Source: an uncultured Hyphomicrobiales bacterium (GTDB lineage: Bacteria > Pseudomonadota > Alphaproteobacteria > Rhizobiales > Beijerinckiaceae). Taken from it: a DNA stretch of 14,845 nt. Of the stretch, positions 5,725 to 13,138 are shown piece after piece. The notes below the pieces were generated by a model. The model made no database searches. It was not told where the DNA came from and saw only the letters and a program-made list of their open reading frames with translations. A program made the position numbers and the translations under genes. Each line of letters begins with the position of its first letter. The stretch's first letter is position 1. The DNA lies in NCBI GenBank assembly GCA_903916165.1, contig CAIWVR010000384.1, forward strand, positions 1 to 14,845, written 5' to 3'.

Positions 5725-7569
5725 TCACCCTTCCATCGCCTCCAGCTCCGCAATCATGCCCTCGATCATGTTGAGGCCGATCTGCCAGAAGCCCGGGTCG
5801 CGGGCGTCGAGGCCGAAGGGGGCGAGCAGTTCGGAATGATGCCTCGTGCCGCCCGCCGACAGCAGGGCGAAATATTTCTCGGTGAAGCCCTCATTGGCGC
5901 TCTGGTAGACGCCGTAGAGCGAGTTCACGAGACAATCCCCGAAGGCATAGGCGTAGACGTAGAAGGGCGAATGGATGAAGTGCGGGATATAGGCCCAGAA
6001 GGTCTCGTAGCCGGCCCCCAGCTTGATCGCCGGTCCCAGCGAATCCGCCTGCACGCTCATCCAGAGATCGCAGATCTGGTCGGCGGTGAGTTCACCCTTG
6101 CGGCGCTCGGTGTGGAGCTTGCGCTCGAAGGAATAGAAGGCGATCTGGCGCACCACGGTGTTCAGCATGTCCTCGACCTTGGAGGCCAGCATGGTGCGCC
6201 GTTCTGTCTTGTCCGCCGTGCGCGCCAGCAAGGCCCTGAACGTCAGCATTTCGCCAAAGACCGAGGCGGTTTCCGCCAGCGTCAGGGGCGTCGGTGCCAT
6301 CAGCGCGCCATTGTGGCCGGCCAGCACCTGATGGACGCCGTGGCCCAGTTCATGGGCGAGCGTCATCACGTCGCGCGGCTTGCCCTGGTAATTGACCAGC
6401 ACATAGGGATGCGCGGAGGGCACGGTGGGATGGGCGAAGGCACCCGGTGCCTTGCCCGGACGCACCGGCGCATCGATCCAGCGCTCGTCGAAGAAACGAC
6501 GCGCAATGGCGGCCATTTGCGGCGAGAAGTCGGCATAGGCACCCAGCACCGTGTCGCGCGCTTCATCCCATGAGTAGGACTTGGCGGGCACGTTGGGCAG
6601 CGGCGCATTGCGGTCCCAATGGTTGAGCTGGTCCATGCCGAACCACTTGGCCTTCAGACTGTAATAGCGATGCGACAGGCGCGGATGGGCAGCCTCGACG
6701 GCGGCGACAAGCGCATCCACGACCTCGCGCTCGACGCGGTTCGAGAGGTGGCGCGAGTCGGCAATGTCCTTGAAGCCGCGCCAGCGGTCGGAGATCTCCT
6801 TGTCCTTGCCCAGCGTGTTGGCGATCAGCGCGAAGGTGCGCAGATTGCCCTTGAGCGTGTGCGACAGCGCATCCGACGCCAGCTTGCGCGTCTCGGACTT
6901 CTTGTCCTGCATCAGGTTGAGCGTCGGCTCCAGCGACAGCTCGCGTCCCTCAACGGTGAAGCGCAGGCTGGCGATGGTCTCGTCGAACAGGCGGTTCCAG
7001 GCCCCGCGCCCCGTGATGCTCTTCTCGTGGAAGAGCTGCTCGATCTTGTCGTCGAGCTGGTAGGGCTTTTCGCGACGGATGTCGTCGATCCACGGGCGGT
7101 AATGGCCGAGCGGGCCTGAGTCGATGGCGGCCTGGAGCTGCGAATCATCGATTCGGTTCAGTTCCAGCGTGAAGAACAGGAGGTCGGATGAGGCATTGGT
7201 GATCTTTTCCTGGGCGTCGCCATAAAATTTCGCGCGCTCCGGATCGGTGGTGTCGCCGGAATAGATCAGGCCGGCATAAGACATGATGCGGCCCAGCAGA
7301 TCCTCGAGTGCCTCATAGGCGCGGACCGCCTCGCACAATTTTTCGCTTGCGTCCGCGCTGCCTGCGATCTCGGCGAGTTTGCCGCACCATTTGCGTGAAA
7401 AGCCTGCGCAATCTTCCGCGGCGCGCGCCAGGTCGCTGACAAATTTCTCTGACATCATACCCGGATAGAGGTCAGCAAGGTTCCACTCAGGCAGGGTGCC
7501 GAGATCGCCTGCGGTCGGCGCGGCGGTGGCGGATGTCAGCGCGGCGGAGGTCTGGAAAGAGCTGGGCAT
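5725..7569 (-). CDS. pepF: M3 family oligoendopeptidase F
   Basis: A 614-residue zinc metallopeptidase of the M3 family, PepF clade, which cleaves short peptides in the cytoplasm. The zinc site is HELGHGVH, with H406, E407 and H410, and the third ligand E433 comes in TLAETASVFGEM. The N-terminal half has the usual all-helical PepF layout beginning PEWNLADLYPGM, and GRGAWNRLFDE and SYSWDEARDTVL are also typical. Length is normal for the family. The start is uncertain. ATG at 7569 is chosen; a TTG four codons upstream (7581) is the other option, and neither has a strong Shine-Dalgarno. The gene diverges from the NtrC-type regulator across a 176-base region with dyads. Its stop is about 30 bases before the toxin-antitoxin operator. 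Confidence 0.95.
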   Translation of the reverse strand: MPSSFQTSAALTSATAAPTAGDLGTLPEWNLADLYPGMMSEKFVSDLARAAEDCAGFSRKWCGKLAEIAGSADASEKLCEAVRAYEALEDLLGRIMSYAGLIYSGDTTDPERAKFYGDAQEKITNASSDLLFFTLELNRIDDSQLQAAIDSGPLGHYRPWIDDIRREKPYQLDDKIEQLFHEKSITGRGAWNRLFDETIASLRFTVEGRELSLEPTLNLMQDKKSETRKLASDALSHTLKGNLRTFALIANTLGKDKEISDRWRGFKDIADSRHLSNRVEREVVDALVAAVEAAHPRLSHRYYSLKAKWFGMDQLNHWDRNAPLPNVPAKSYSWDEARDTVLGAYADFSPQMAAIARRFFDERWIDAPVRPGKAPGAFAHPTVPSAHPYVLVNYQGKPRDVMTLAHELGHGVHQVLAGHNGALMAPTPLTLAETASVFGEMLTFRALLARTADKTERRTMLASKVEDMLNTVVRQIAFYSFERKLHTERRKGELTADQICDLWMSVQADSLGPAIKLGAGYETFWAYIPHFIHSPFYVYAYAFGDCLVNSLYGVYQSANEGFTEKYFALLSAGGTRHHSELLAPFGLDARDPGFWQIGLNMIEGMIAELEAMEG

Positions 7570-7591
7570 CAGGTCAACCAATCTGAAAGGC

Positions 7592-7629
7592 GGGCACGAA
7601 ACATATGCTCATATTGGCCATGCGTGCCC
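7592..7629. promoter_or_regulatory. Nested inverted repeats upstream of pepF
   Basis: Outer arms GGGCACG (7592-7598) and CGTGCCC (7623-7629) are perfectly complementary. Inside them is a second dyad, ATATG-CT-CATAT (7603-7614). The two centres are about 2 bases apart, so they are not exactly concentric. The element lies 23 bases upstream of the chosen pepF start, in the divergent region shared with the regulator. It could be an operator or a hairpin in the pepF leader. No transcription start is known, so this is a structural observation only. Confidence 0.5.
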
Positions 7630-7650
7630 GTCGTTCAACCGGCTGACATG

Positions 7651-7667
7651 CGTCCCGGAGCGGGACG
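7651..7667. promoter_or_regulatory. Perfect 17-base dyad upstream of the response regulator
   Basis: CGTCCCG-GAG-CGGGACG is a perfect 7-base inverted repeat with a 3-base centre, 78 bases before the regulator start. It is followed on the plus strand by GTTTGTT, too T-poor for a good terminator, and no plus-strand gene precedes it. An operator, perhaps for autoregulation, is more likely than a terminator. Function is inferred only. Confidence 0.45.
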
Positions 7668-7745
7668 GTTTGTTAAGGCCGCGTTTACCCTGATGTTTCA
7701 AGGTGGTTTTCCAAGGGCGTTCCGCGCCCGGCCCCGAGAGGAACG

Positions 7746-9245
7746 ATGCCGACCTTGATCCTGATCGCTGACCATGACCCCGTCCAGCGTCGCCTCCTCG
7801 AGGCGATGCTCCGGCGCTTCGGTTTCCAGAGCGAATCCGTGGACAGCGGACAGGCGGCGCTGGCGCGGCTGGCGGCGACCGGAGAGCCGCCGGTGTCGCT
7901 TCTCATCCTCGACCTCTTCCTGGCCGACCTCGGTGGCCTCGCCGTCATGGCTGAGATGCGCGACCGTCGTTTCAGCATACCGGTGATCGTCGAAACCGTC
8001 TCGACGCAGATCGATCTGGTGATGTCGGCCATGCGCGCCGGGGCTCATGACTTTCTGGTGCAGCCGGTCGGCGGCGAGCGTTTGCATGTCGCGATCAAGA
8101 ATGCGCTGCGCTTTCGCGCGCTGCAGGACGAGACGCGCCGCGCCACGCGCCGCACGGCGGGCGCTGTCGGCTTTCGCCATATTTTCACCCAGAGCGAGGA
8201 CATGGCCCGCGCCATCCGGCTCGGCGAACGCGCGGCCCGCGCGCATCTGCCCGTGCTGATCGAGGGCGAGGCCGGGGTCGGCAAGCACCTCTTCGCCCGC
8301 GCCATTCAAAGCGCGTCCGAGCGGCGCGGCAGGCCCTTCTTCTCGGTCAATTGCGCGGCGCTTGCACCCGATCAGGCCGACGTCGTTCTGTTTGGTGCCG
8401 AGACCGGCTCCGACAAGGCGCAGGGCAAATTTGCCGAGGCCCATGGCGGCGTCATATTCTTGGACGAGGTTGGCCTGTTGCCGCTCAACTTGCAGGCCAA
8501 GCTTCTGCGGCTGATCCAGGACGGCGAGATCGACGTTCCGGGCATGAAGCGTCCGGTGCGGATTGATGTGCGCCTGATCTCCGCCACGAGCCAGAACCTG
8601 ATCGAGCAGGTCAAGGCCGGTCTGTTTCGTGAAGACCTGTATTATCGGCTCAACGTTTTTCCGGTCACTTTGCCGCCGCTGCGCATGCGTCCCGGTGACA
8701 TCGGGGGCCTGGCCCAGCGTTTCGCGCAGCGGTTTGCGGCCGAGGAGGGCAAGGCCAATCGCGGGCTTTCGGCGGAGGCGCTCCACCTGCTGTCGAGCTA
8801 TGAATGGCCGGGCAATGTGCGGCAGCTTGAAAACGCCGTCTATCGTGCGGTTGTCCTGAGCGAGAGCGATGAACTGGGCGTGGCCGAGTTCCCGCAGATC
8901 GCGGCCCGTGTCGATGGCTATGACGTGCGTGTGCCAGCCGCGCCCGCGCTGGCAGCCATGATGTCCTCCGGTCCGGCCAATCCGCCGCTGCGGGCACCGA
9001 TGGTCAACGGGCTCCATGCCCGCGATCCCCACATGTTGCGTCTGCTCGACGAGCAGGGGCATGCGCGCCGTCTGGACGACATGGAGGGGGAACTGATTCG
9101 TTTCGCCCTGTCGCATTACCGGGGCCAGATGTCGGAAATGGCCCGGCGCCTTGGCATTGGCCGCTCGACGCTTTATCGCAAGCTTAAAGACCTTGGCCTG
9201 CACGAGGATGAGACCGTCGAAGCGGAATCGGGCGTCGCCGCCTGA
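7746..9245 (+). CDS. NtrC-type response regulator lacking the GAFTGA loop
   Basis: A 499-residue protein with three domains. A receiver (1-115) has the acidic pair D9/D11 and phospho-acceptor D56, but Q106 where the conserved Lys should be. An AAA+ domain (about 150-390) has Walker A GEAGVGKH (174-181), Walker B GGVIFLDEV and an intact FREDLYYRLNVF arginine-finger region. A C-terminal Fis-type helix-turn-helix covers 460-485 (GQMSEMARRLGIGRSTLYRK). The sigma-54 contact loop, normally LFGHEKGAFTGA, reads LFGAETGSDKAQGKF at 215-229, with GAFTGA absent and the loop shorter. Sensor I reads ATSQN with S282 in place of Asn. A GAGAGGA ribosome binding site precedes the ATG. No histidine kinase is adjacent. 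DNA binding looks retained; sigma-54 activation is doubtful, so it may act as a sigma-70 regulator or repressor. Downstream cell-wall genes are possible targets. Confidence 0.9.
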   Translation: MPTLILIADHDPVQRRLLEAMLRRFGFQSESVDSGQAALARLAATGEPPVSLLILDLFLADLGGLAVMAEMRDRRFSIPVIVETVSTQIDLVMSAMRAGAHDFLVQPVGGERLHVAIKNALRFRALQDETRRATRRTAGAVGFRHIFTQSEDMARAIRLGERAARAHLPVLIEGEAGVGKHLFARAIQSASERRGRPFFSVNCAALAPDQADVVLFGAETGSDKAQGKFAEAHGGVIFLDEVGLLPLNLQAKLLRLIQDGEIDVPGMKRPVRIDVRLISATSQNLIEQVKAGLFREDLYYRLNVFPVTLPPLRMRPGDIGGLAQRFAQRFAAEEGKANRGLSAEALHLLSSYEWPGNVRQLENAVYRAVVLSESDELGVAEFPQIAARVDGYDVRVPAAPALAAMMSSGPANPPLRAPMVNGLHARDPHMLRLLDEQGHARRLDDMEGELIRFALSHYRGQMSEMARRLGIGRSTLYRKLKDLGLHEDETVEAESGVAA

Positions 9246-9368
9246 ACTCGCGGGATTGTGATATTAGATCGCAACGTTAGAATCACCTAAGATCTGAAGC
9301 ATTGGAACCAATCGCTGAAACCGCGCATGATCGCGCCGGAAAGCGGAACAATCTGGCTTGGGGAAAAC
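9246..9368. other. Gap before the L,D-transpeptidase gene with duplicated start sequence
   Basis: The sequence CATGATCGCGC occurs twice, at 9326-9336 and 9368-9378, exactly 42 bases apart. Both copies contain an ATG in the same frame. The stretch between them (GGAAAGCGG ... GGGGAAAA) loosely recalls palindromic intergenic repeats I know from Rhizobiales, but the match is weak. The gap probably holds the transpeptidase promoter. GTGAT (9257-9261) and ATCAC (9282-9286) form short distant arms. No clear -10/-35 can be named. Confidence 0.4.
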
Positions 9369-11285
9369 ATGATCGCGCGCACCGAACTTTGCCTGGCGAC
9401 TGCCGTGGGTCTTGTGCTGACTCTGGCTGTGCCAATGCTGCACGCCCAGACGCCTGAGCCGGTTCAGTCCGCCGAGCCGGTCCGCGAGGCCTCGCCCCTC
9501 CTCAATGCCCGACAATTGGATGCGGTCCCCGTGGTCGGGGTGGTCGCAGGGGGAGAGGCGCTTCCCGTCGCTGTTGAGGCGCTTCCTGTCGCGGCCGAGG
9601 TGCTTCCCGTCGCCGCTGAGGTGCTTCCTGTCGCGGCCGAGGCGCTTCCCGCCGCCGCTGAGGTGCTTCCCGTCGCGGCCGAAGCGCTTCCTGTCGCCGC
9701 CGAGCCACTGCCCGTCGCGGCCGAGATCAATCCGAACATCGTCCCCATGCCTGCTGAGGTGGCTGTCGACCTCACGCCCGCACCGGCGCAAACCAGCCCG
9801 GTTGCCGCCCAGCAGCAGCTTCCCGTGCCTGACTTATTGACCGTACAGGCGGCCCTCAAGAAAGCCATTGAAGCGCGTCTCGCCGATCGCATCCCCGCAG
9901 CCCAGCGTCGTGTGCGCGAGGCCGTCGCCCAGGTTTACGAGGCGCGCGGCTGGCAGCCGCTGTGGCTTGCTGACGAAAGCTGGACCGGCCAGGCCAAAGC
10001 TGTCATTGCGCGTCTGGAGCGCGCCGGCGATGATGCGCTCGATCTTCGCACGGCCCCTGCACCCGTTCTGCGCGGAACGGCGCCCGAGGCGCTCGCCGCC
10101 GCCGATCTGGCGCTCTCCGATTCGGTTGCGACCTATGCCCGACAGGCAAGTGGTGCGCGGATTGACCCGCGCTCGATTTCAAACCAGATCACTGAAAAGC
10201 CCGAGATCGTCGAGCCGCCCCGCAGTCTCGTCGAGGTGGCTACAGCAACGGATGCTGGCGCGATGCTGGCGAGTTACAATCCGCAGCACCGTGGCTATCG
10301 CACGCTGCGCGACAAGCTGGCCGAATTGCGCCAGGCCGCACCGGCCATCGCGCAGCGCGCCATCCCCACGGGACCAGTGCTGAAGGCCGGCATGAAGGAC
10401 GATCGCGTGCCGCTGATCCGCGCGCGCTTCGGACTTGACCAGGCGGTCGCCTCGGACGATCTCGTCTACGACACGCGTGTGGCCGAAGCCGTCGCCGGTT
10501 TCCAGAAAGCCAATGGCATTCCGGCGTCCGGCACGCTCACGCCGCGCACGGTCGCCGCGCTTTCGGGCGGGCAGCCCGCGCGGCTCGAGGACGAGATCAT
10601 CGCCAATATGGAACGCTGGCGCTGGATGCCGCGCGACATGGGTCATGACCGCATCGAGGTGAACATTCCCGATTACAAGGTGCGCGTCTATAGCGGCGAC
10701 AAGGTGGTGCATGAGGCCCGCGTAATCGTTGGCAAGCCGCAGACGCCGACGCCGGTATTTTCCAATTCCATGCAGTTCCTGATCGTCAATCCCTACTGGA
10801 ACGTGCCGCCGTCCATCATCAAGAAGGAGATGATGCCGAGGCTGAGGGACGATCCGACCTATCTCCAGCGGCTCGGCTATGAGGTCAGCCATCGCAAGGG
10901 CCAGATCAGCGTCCGCCAACCGCCAGGCGAGCGCAATGCGCTGGGCTGGATCAAGTTCATGTTCCCCAATGAACACGCCGTCTATCTGCATGACACGCCC
11001 TCGCGCGGTCTGTTCGAAAGCGCCAAACGCGCCTTCAGCCATGGCTGCGTGCGCGTCGACCAGCCGTTCGCCCTGGCGGAAATCGTTCTTGGGCAGGGCT
11101 GGACCGAAGAGCGCGTGAAAAAGTTGAAAGGCGGCGGCGAGCGCATGGTGAAAATGCCCAAGCCCTTGCCCATCCACATTGGCTATTTCTCGGCCTTCGT
11201 CGACGAGAGCGGCAAGCTGCAATTGCGCGAGGACATTTACGGCTATTCCGGCAAGGTGAAAGCCGCCCTGGGACTGCCGATTTGA
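9369..11285 (+). CDS. Secreted L,D-transpeptidase (YkuD) with peptidoglycan-binding domain
   Basis: A 638-residue exported enzyme of the YcbB/LdtD type, predicted to form 3-3 cross-links in peptidoglycan or attach proteins to it. Layout: signal peptide (1-27, hydrophobic VGLVLTLAVPML then HA|Q); a low-complexity linker with eight EALPVAA-like repeats (63-118); a scaffold region; a peptidoglycan-binding helical domain around 350-398 (DTRVAEAVAGFQKANGIPAS); and a YkuD catalytic domain with HDTPSRGLFESAKRAFSHGC. The active-site motif is SHGCVR, with H558 and catalytic C560. The start at 9369 has GGGGA six bases upstream and leads straight into the signal peptide. The in-frame ATG at 9327 lacks a ribosome binding site and would bury the signal. 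It follows the regulator on the same strand by 123 bases and precedes the DUF882 gene. Confidence 0.94.
   Translation: MIARTELCLATAVGLVLTLAVPMLHAQTPEPVQSAEPVREASPLLNARQLDAVPVVGVVAGGEALPVAVEALPVAAEVLPVAAEVLPVAAEALPAAAEVLPVAAEALPVAAEPLPVAAEINPNIVPMPAEVAVDLTPAPAQTSPVAAQQQLPVPDLLTVQAALKKAIEARLADRIPAAQRRVREAVAQVYEARGWQPLWLADESWTGQAKAVIARLERAGDDALDLRTAPAPVLRGTAPEALAAADLALSDSVATYARQASGARIDPRSISNQITEKPEIVEPPRSLVEVATATDAGAMLASYNPQHRGYRTLRDKLAELRQAAPAIAQRAIPTGPVLKAGMKDDRVPLIRARFGLDQAVASDDLVYDTRVAEAVAGFQKANGIPASGTLTPRTVAALSGGQPARLEDEIIANMERWRWMPRDMGHDRIEVNIPDYKVRVYSGDKVVHEARVIVGKPQTPTPVFSNSMQFLIVNPYWNVPPSIIKKEMMPRLRDDPTYLQRLGYEVSHRKGQISVRQPPGERNALGWIKFMFPNEHAVYLHDTPSRGLFESAKRAFSHGCVRVDQPFALAEIVLGQGWTEERVKKLKGGGERMVKMPKPLPIHIGYFSAFVDESGKLQLREDIYGYSGKVKAALGLPI
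9555..9722 (+). repeat. Eight in-frame 21-base tandem repeats in the transpeptidase gene
   Basis: Eight consecutive 21-base units encode E-(A/V/P)-L-P-(V/A)-A-(A/V), residues 63-118 of the transpeptidase. Odd units mostly end GTCGCCGCT or similar and even units end GTCGCGGCC, so the array appears to have grown as 42-base pairs. Repeats 1 and 8 are the most diverged, as is usual at array edges. The product is an Ala/Pro-rich periplasmic linker. Copy number could vary between strains by slippage without breaking the frame. Confidence 0.93.
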
Positions 11286-11361
11286 TGGCGTCGATGCCTG
11301 GCGCGGGCGAGGACATTGCGACGTCAGGCGTAAGCGAAGATGATCCGGGCTGCTGCACTTA

Positions 11362-11398
11362 CCCTCGGTTAACCCTTTTCGGCAACACTCGGGTTACC
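11362..11398. promoter_or_regulatory. Imperfect dyad before the DUF882 gene
   Basis: GGTTAACCC (11367-11375) and GGGTTACC (11391-11398) are complementary apart from one extra T. The same segment can also be read as two similar direct copies, CTCGGTTAACC and CTCGGGTTACC. It sits 24 bases before the chosen GTG start, where an operator or 5' leader hairpin would be expected. It is not followed by a T-run, so it is not a terminator of the transpeptidase gene. Low confidence. Confidence 0.3.
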
Positions 11399-11422
11399 AA
11401 ATTCCGCTTCGGCGGAAGACCA

Positions 11423-13012
11423 GTGTTCGAGAAGAGTAAACCGGTGGAGCTGAAAAGTTTGCGTATCCGAGCCCGTTCCACCGCCAGACTTGCCGCCTGT
11501 GGCCTGCTTGGACTCGTCTTCTGGGCGGCCCTGCCGGCGCAAACGCAAAACGCCATTGCCAACGGCGACACCCGCACGATCAATCTCTACCACACCCACA
11601 CGGGCGAGAGCATTTCGGCGACCTTTCGCGTCGATGGCCAATATGATCGCGCGACACTCGAAAAGTTGAACCGCTTCTTGCGCGACTGGCGCAACGACGA
11701 CCAGATCTCGATGAACCCACGCCTGTTTGACGTGATTTGGGAAACCTATCGCGAGAGCGGCTCGCGCCAGCCGGTCCACATCGTCTCAGCCTATCGTTCG
11801 CCGCAGACCAATGCCCTCTTGCGTCGCCGTTCGCGCGCAGTTGCTGAACATTCGCAGCATATGCTCGGCAAGGCGATGGACATGCATTATGTCGACGTGT
11901 CGATGAGCCGTGTGCGCGAGATCGCCATGCGCCTGCAGCGCGGTGGCGTTGGCTATTATCCCACGGCGGGAGCGCCTTTCGTGCATCTTGATGTCGGCAG
12001 CGTGCGTGCCTGGCCGCGCATGAGTTACGACCAGCTGGCGCGTTTGTTCCCTGATGGCAAGACTGTGCATCTGCCAACCAATGGCCAGCCGCTGGCGCGC
12101 TATGACGAGGCGCGCGCGGAACTCGACGGGCGCGGTGATGCCCCCGTCATGATGGCGAGCGCGGATCAGGCGCGCGGCGCGGGCCGTGGTTTCTTCTCGC
12201 GTCTGTTTGCTGCCGGCAAGGAAGACGAGGACACGGGTGCTGTGGCCACCCCGCGCGGTCGTAGCCGTATCGCGCGTGCGACCAGCGCTGACAAGGACGA
12301 CGCTGGCGCGATCCAGACGCCGTCCGAACGCCGCGCAGCCGACCAGATCGCGCGCGCCGAGCGTAACGTGCCGCGCGGCGCGACGACCATGGCTGCGCCC
12401 GGTTCGGGCATTGCGACGCGGGTGCAGGTCGCTGCCATCTCGATCCTGCCACCCCCACGTCCGGCTGCGCTTGGCGCGCCGCCTGTCCAGCAGGTCGCCT
12501 ACGCAGACGTGCCGCTGCCGCCGGTGCGCCCGAATATGTCGGTGAACGTCGCCAGCAGCCAGAAGGGGCCGGCGCCTCTGCCCGATCTTATCCGCCAGGG
12601 CAGCGAGCCCGCCATGGCGCTCCTTGCCTATGCGCCGCAGTCGGGCGACAGCCTCGCCTTGCGCGGTGCGGTCCAGCCGCAGGCGGCGACAGCGTCCGCC
12701 ACACCCTATGCAATCGTGCCCCGCCGCATACAGCTCCACGCCGCGCGCCTCGACCAGAGCAATTTCACCCTGCTGATCCAGCCTGCTGTCCTCAGCGGCG
12801 CGCTGGCACAAAAGGATCTCGGCATGCGTCCGGGCCTGCGCGCGGCGGTCAAGGCGGAAAGCCGCGCGCTCGTCCTGCAGGCGACGCCGCTCGTGACCCC
12901 GCAATTGGCAGCCATGTTCGCCGATTTGCAGGCCGACCGCTTCACCGGTCACGCCGAGAAGCCCTTGCAGACCGCCAGCCTGTCGCGCGAGGCCGCGCCG
13001 GACTTTCGCTGA
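11423..13012 (+). CDS. DUF882 / M15-like (YcbK-type) exported protein
   Basis: A 529-residue exported protein with a zinc M15-type peptidase domain of the DUF882/YcbK family, related to D,D- and L,D-carboxypeptidases that trim peptidoglycan. After a basic N-terminus and a hydrophobic core (LAACGLLGLVFWAAL, then PAQTQNA) the domain spans about 45-220. It has HIVSAYRSP (119-127), the SxHxxGxAxD motif at 144-153 (H146, D153) and FVHLDVG with H188 and D190, all zinc-site residues present. The remaining 290 or so residues are low in complexity, rich in Ala, Arg and Pro, with no domain I recognise. GTG at 11423 is chosen for GGCGGAAG five bases upstream; TTG at 11459, preceded by GGAG, is a good alternative. 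The ATG at 11282 overlaps the transpeptidase stop and would bury the signal peptide. Shared peptidoglycan role with the preceding gene is inferred. Confidence 0.88.
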   Translation: MFEKSKPVELKSLRIRARSTARLAACGLLGLVFWAALPAQTQNAIANGDTRTINLYHTHTGESISATFRVDGQYDRATLEKLNRFLRDWRNDDQISMNPRLFDVIWETYRESGSRQPVHIVSAYRSPQTNALLRRRSRAVAEHSQHMLGKAMDMHYVDVSMSRVREIAMRLQRGGVGYYPTAGAPFVHLDVGSVRAWPRMSYDQLARLFPDGKTVHLPTNGQPLARYDEARAELDGRGDAPVMMASADQARGAGRGFFSRLFAAGKEDEDTGAVATPRGRSRIARATSADKDDAGAIQTPSERRAADQIARAERNVPRGATTMAAPGSGIATRVQVAAISILPPPRPAALGAPPVQQVAYADVPLPPVRPNMSVNVASSQKGPAPLPDLIRQGSEPAMALLAYAPQSGDSLALRGAVQPQAATASATPYAIVPRRIQLHAARLDQSNFTLLIQPAVLSGALAQKDLGMRPGLRAAVKAESRALVLQATPLVTPQLAAMFADLQADRFTGHAEKPLQTASLSREAAPDFR

Positions 13013-13037
13013 CACGGCCTTGTCAGGCTTGCGCGTG

Positions 13038-13067
13038 TTGACGCGGGCCGCGGCTTGCGGCTAGTGC
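13038..13067 (+). promoter_or_regulatory. Candidate promoter of the ABC transporter operon
   Basis: TTGACG at 13038-13043 is a good -35 box. About 17 bases on is GCTAGTGC, a weak but alphaproteobacterial-looking -10. It lies in the 126-base gap between the DUF882 gene and the ABC ATPase, about 70 bases before the chosen start. The weak -10 keeps confidence low. Confidence 0.35.
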
Positions 13068-13138
13068 TCGACAAGCTGAAAAATGCACGGCGGTTCGTGT
13101 CAGCACGGGCCAGCACAGGCAGGGCGGGAGACATTTCG

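Noticed and set aside
5406..5753. Longer antitoxin start at 5753
   Set aside because: It would overlap pepF and cross the operator dyad; family N-termini match the 5660 start.
7698..9203. 501-codon open frame on the minus strand
   Set aside because: Shadow of the NtrC-type regulator on the opposite strand of GC-rich DNA; the plus frame has clear receiver, AAA+ and Fis-type domains, the minus frame has none.
9264..9791. Minus-strand frame with repeated basic heptads (RKHLSGDGK type)
   Set aside because: The repeats are just the reverse reading of the 21-base array in the transpeptidase gene; it could mislead as a repeat protein.
11786..13015. 409-codon minus-strand open frame
   Set aside because: Arg/His-rich shadow of the DUF882 gene; no recognisable domain and no ribosome binding site context.
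13008..13029. CTGACA-cggcct-TGTCAG hairpin after the DUF882 gene as terminator
   Set aside because: Only a 6-base stem and no following T-run, so not a convincing intrinsic terminator.
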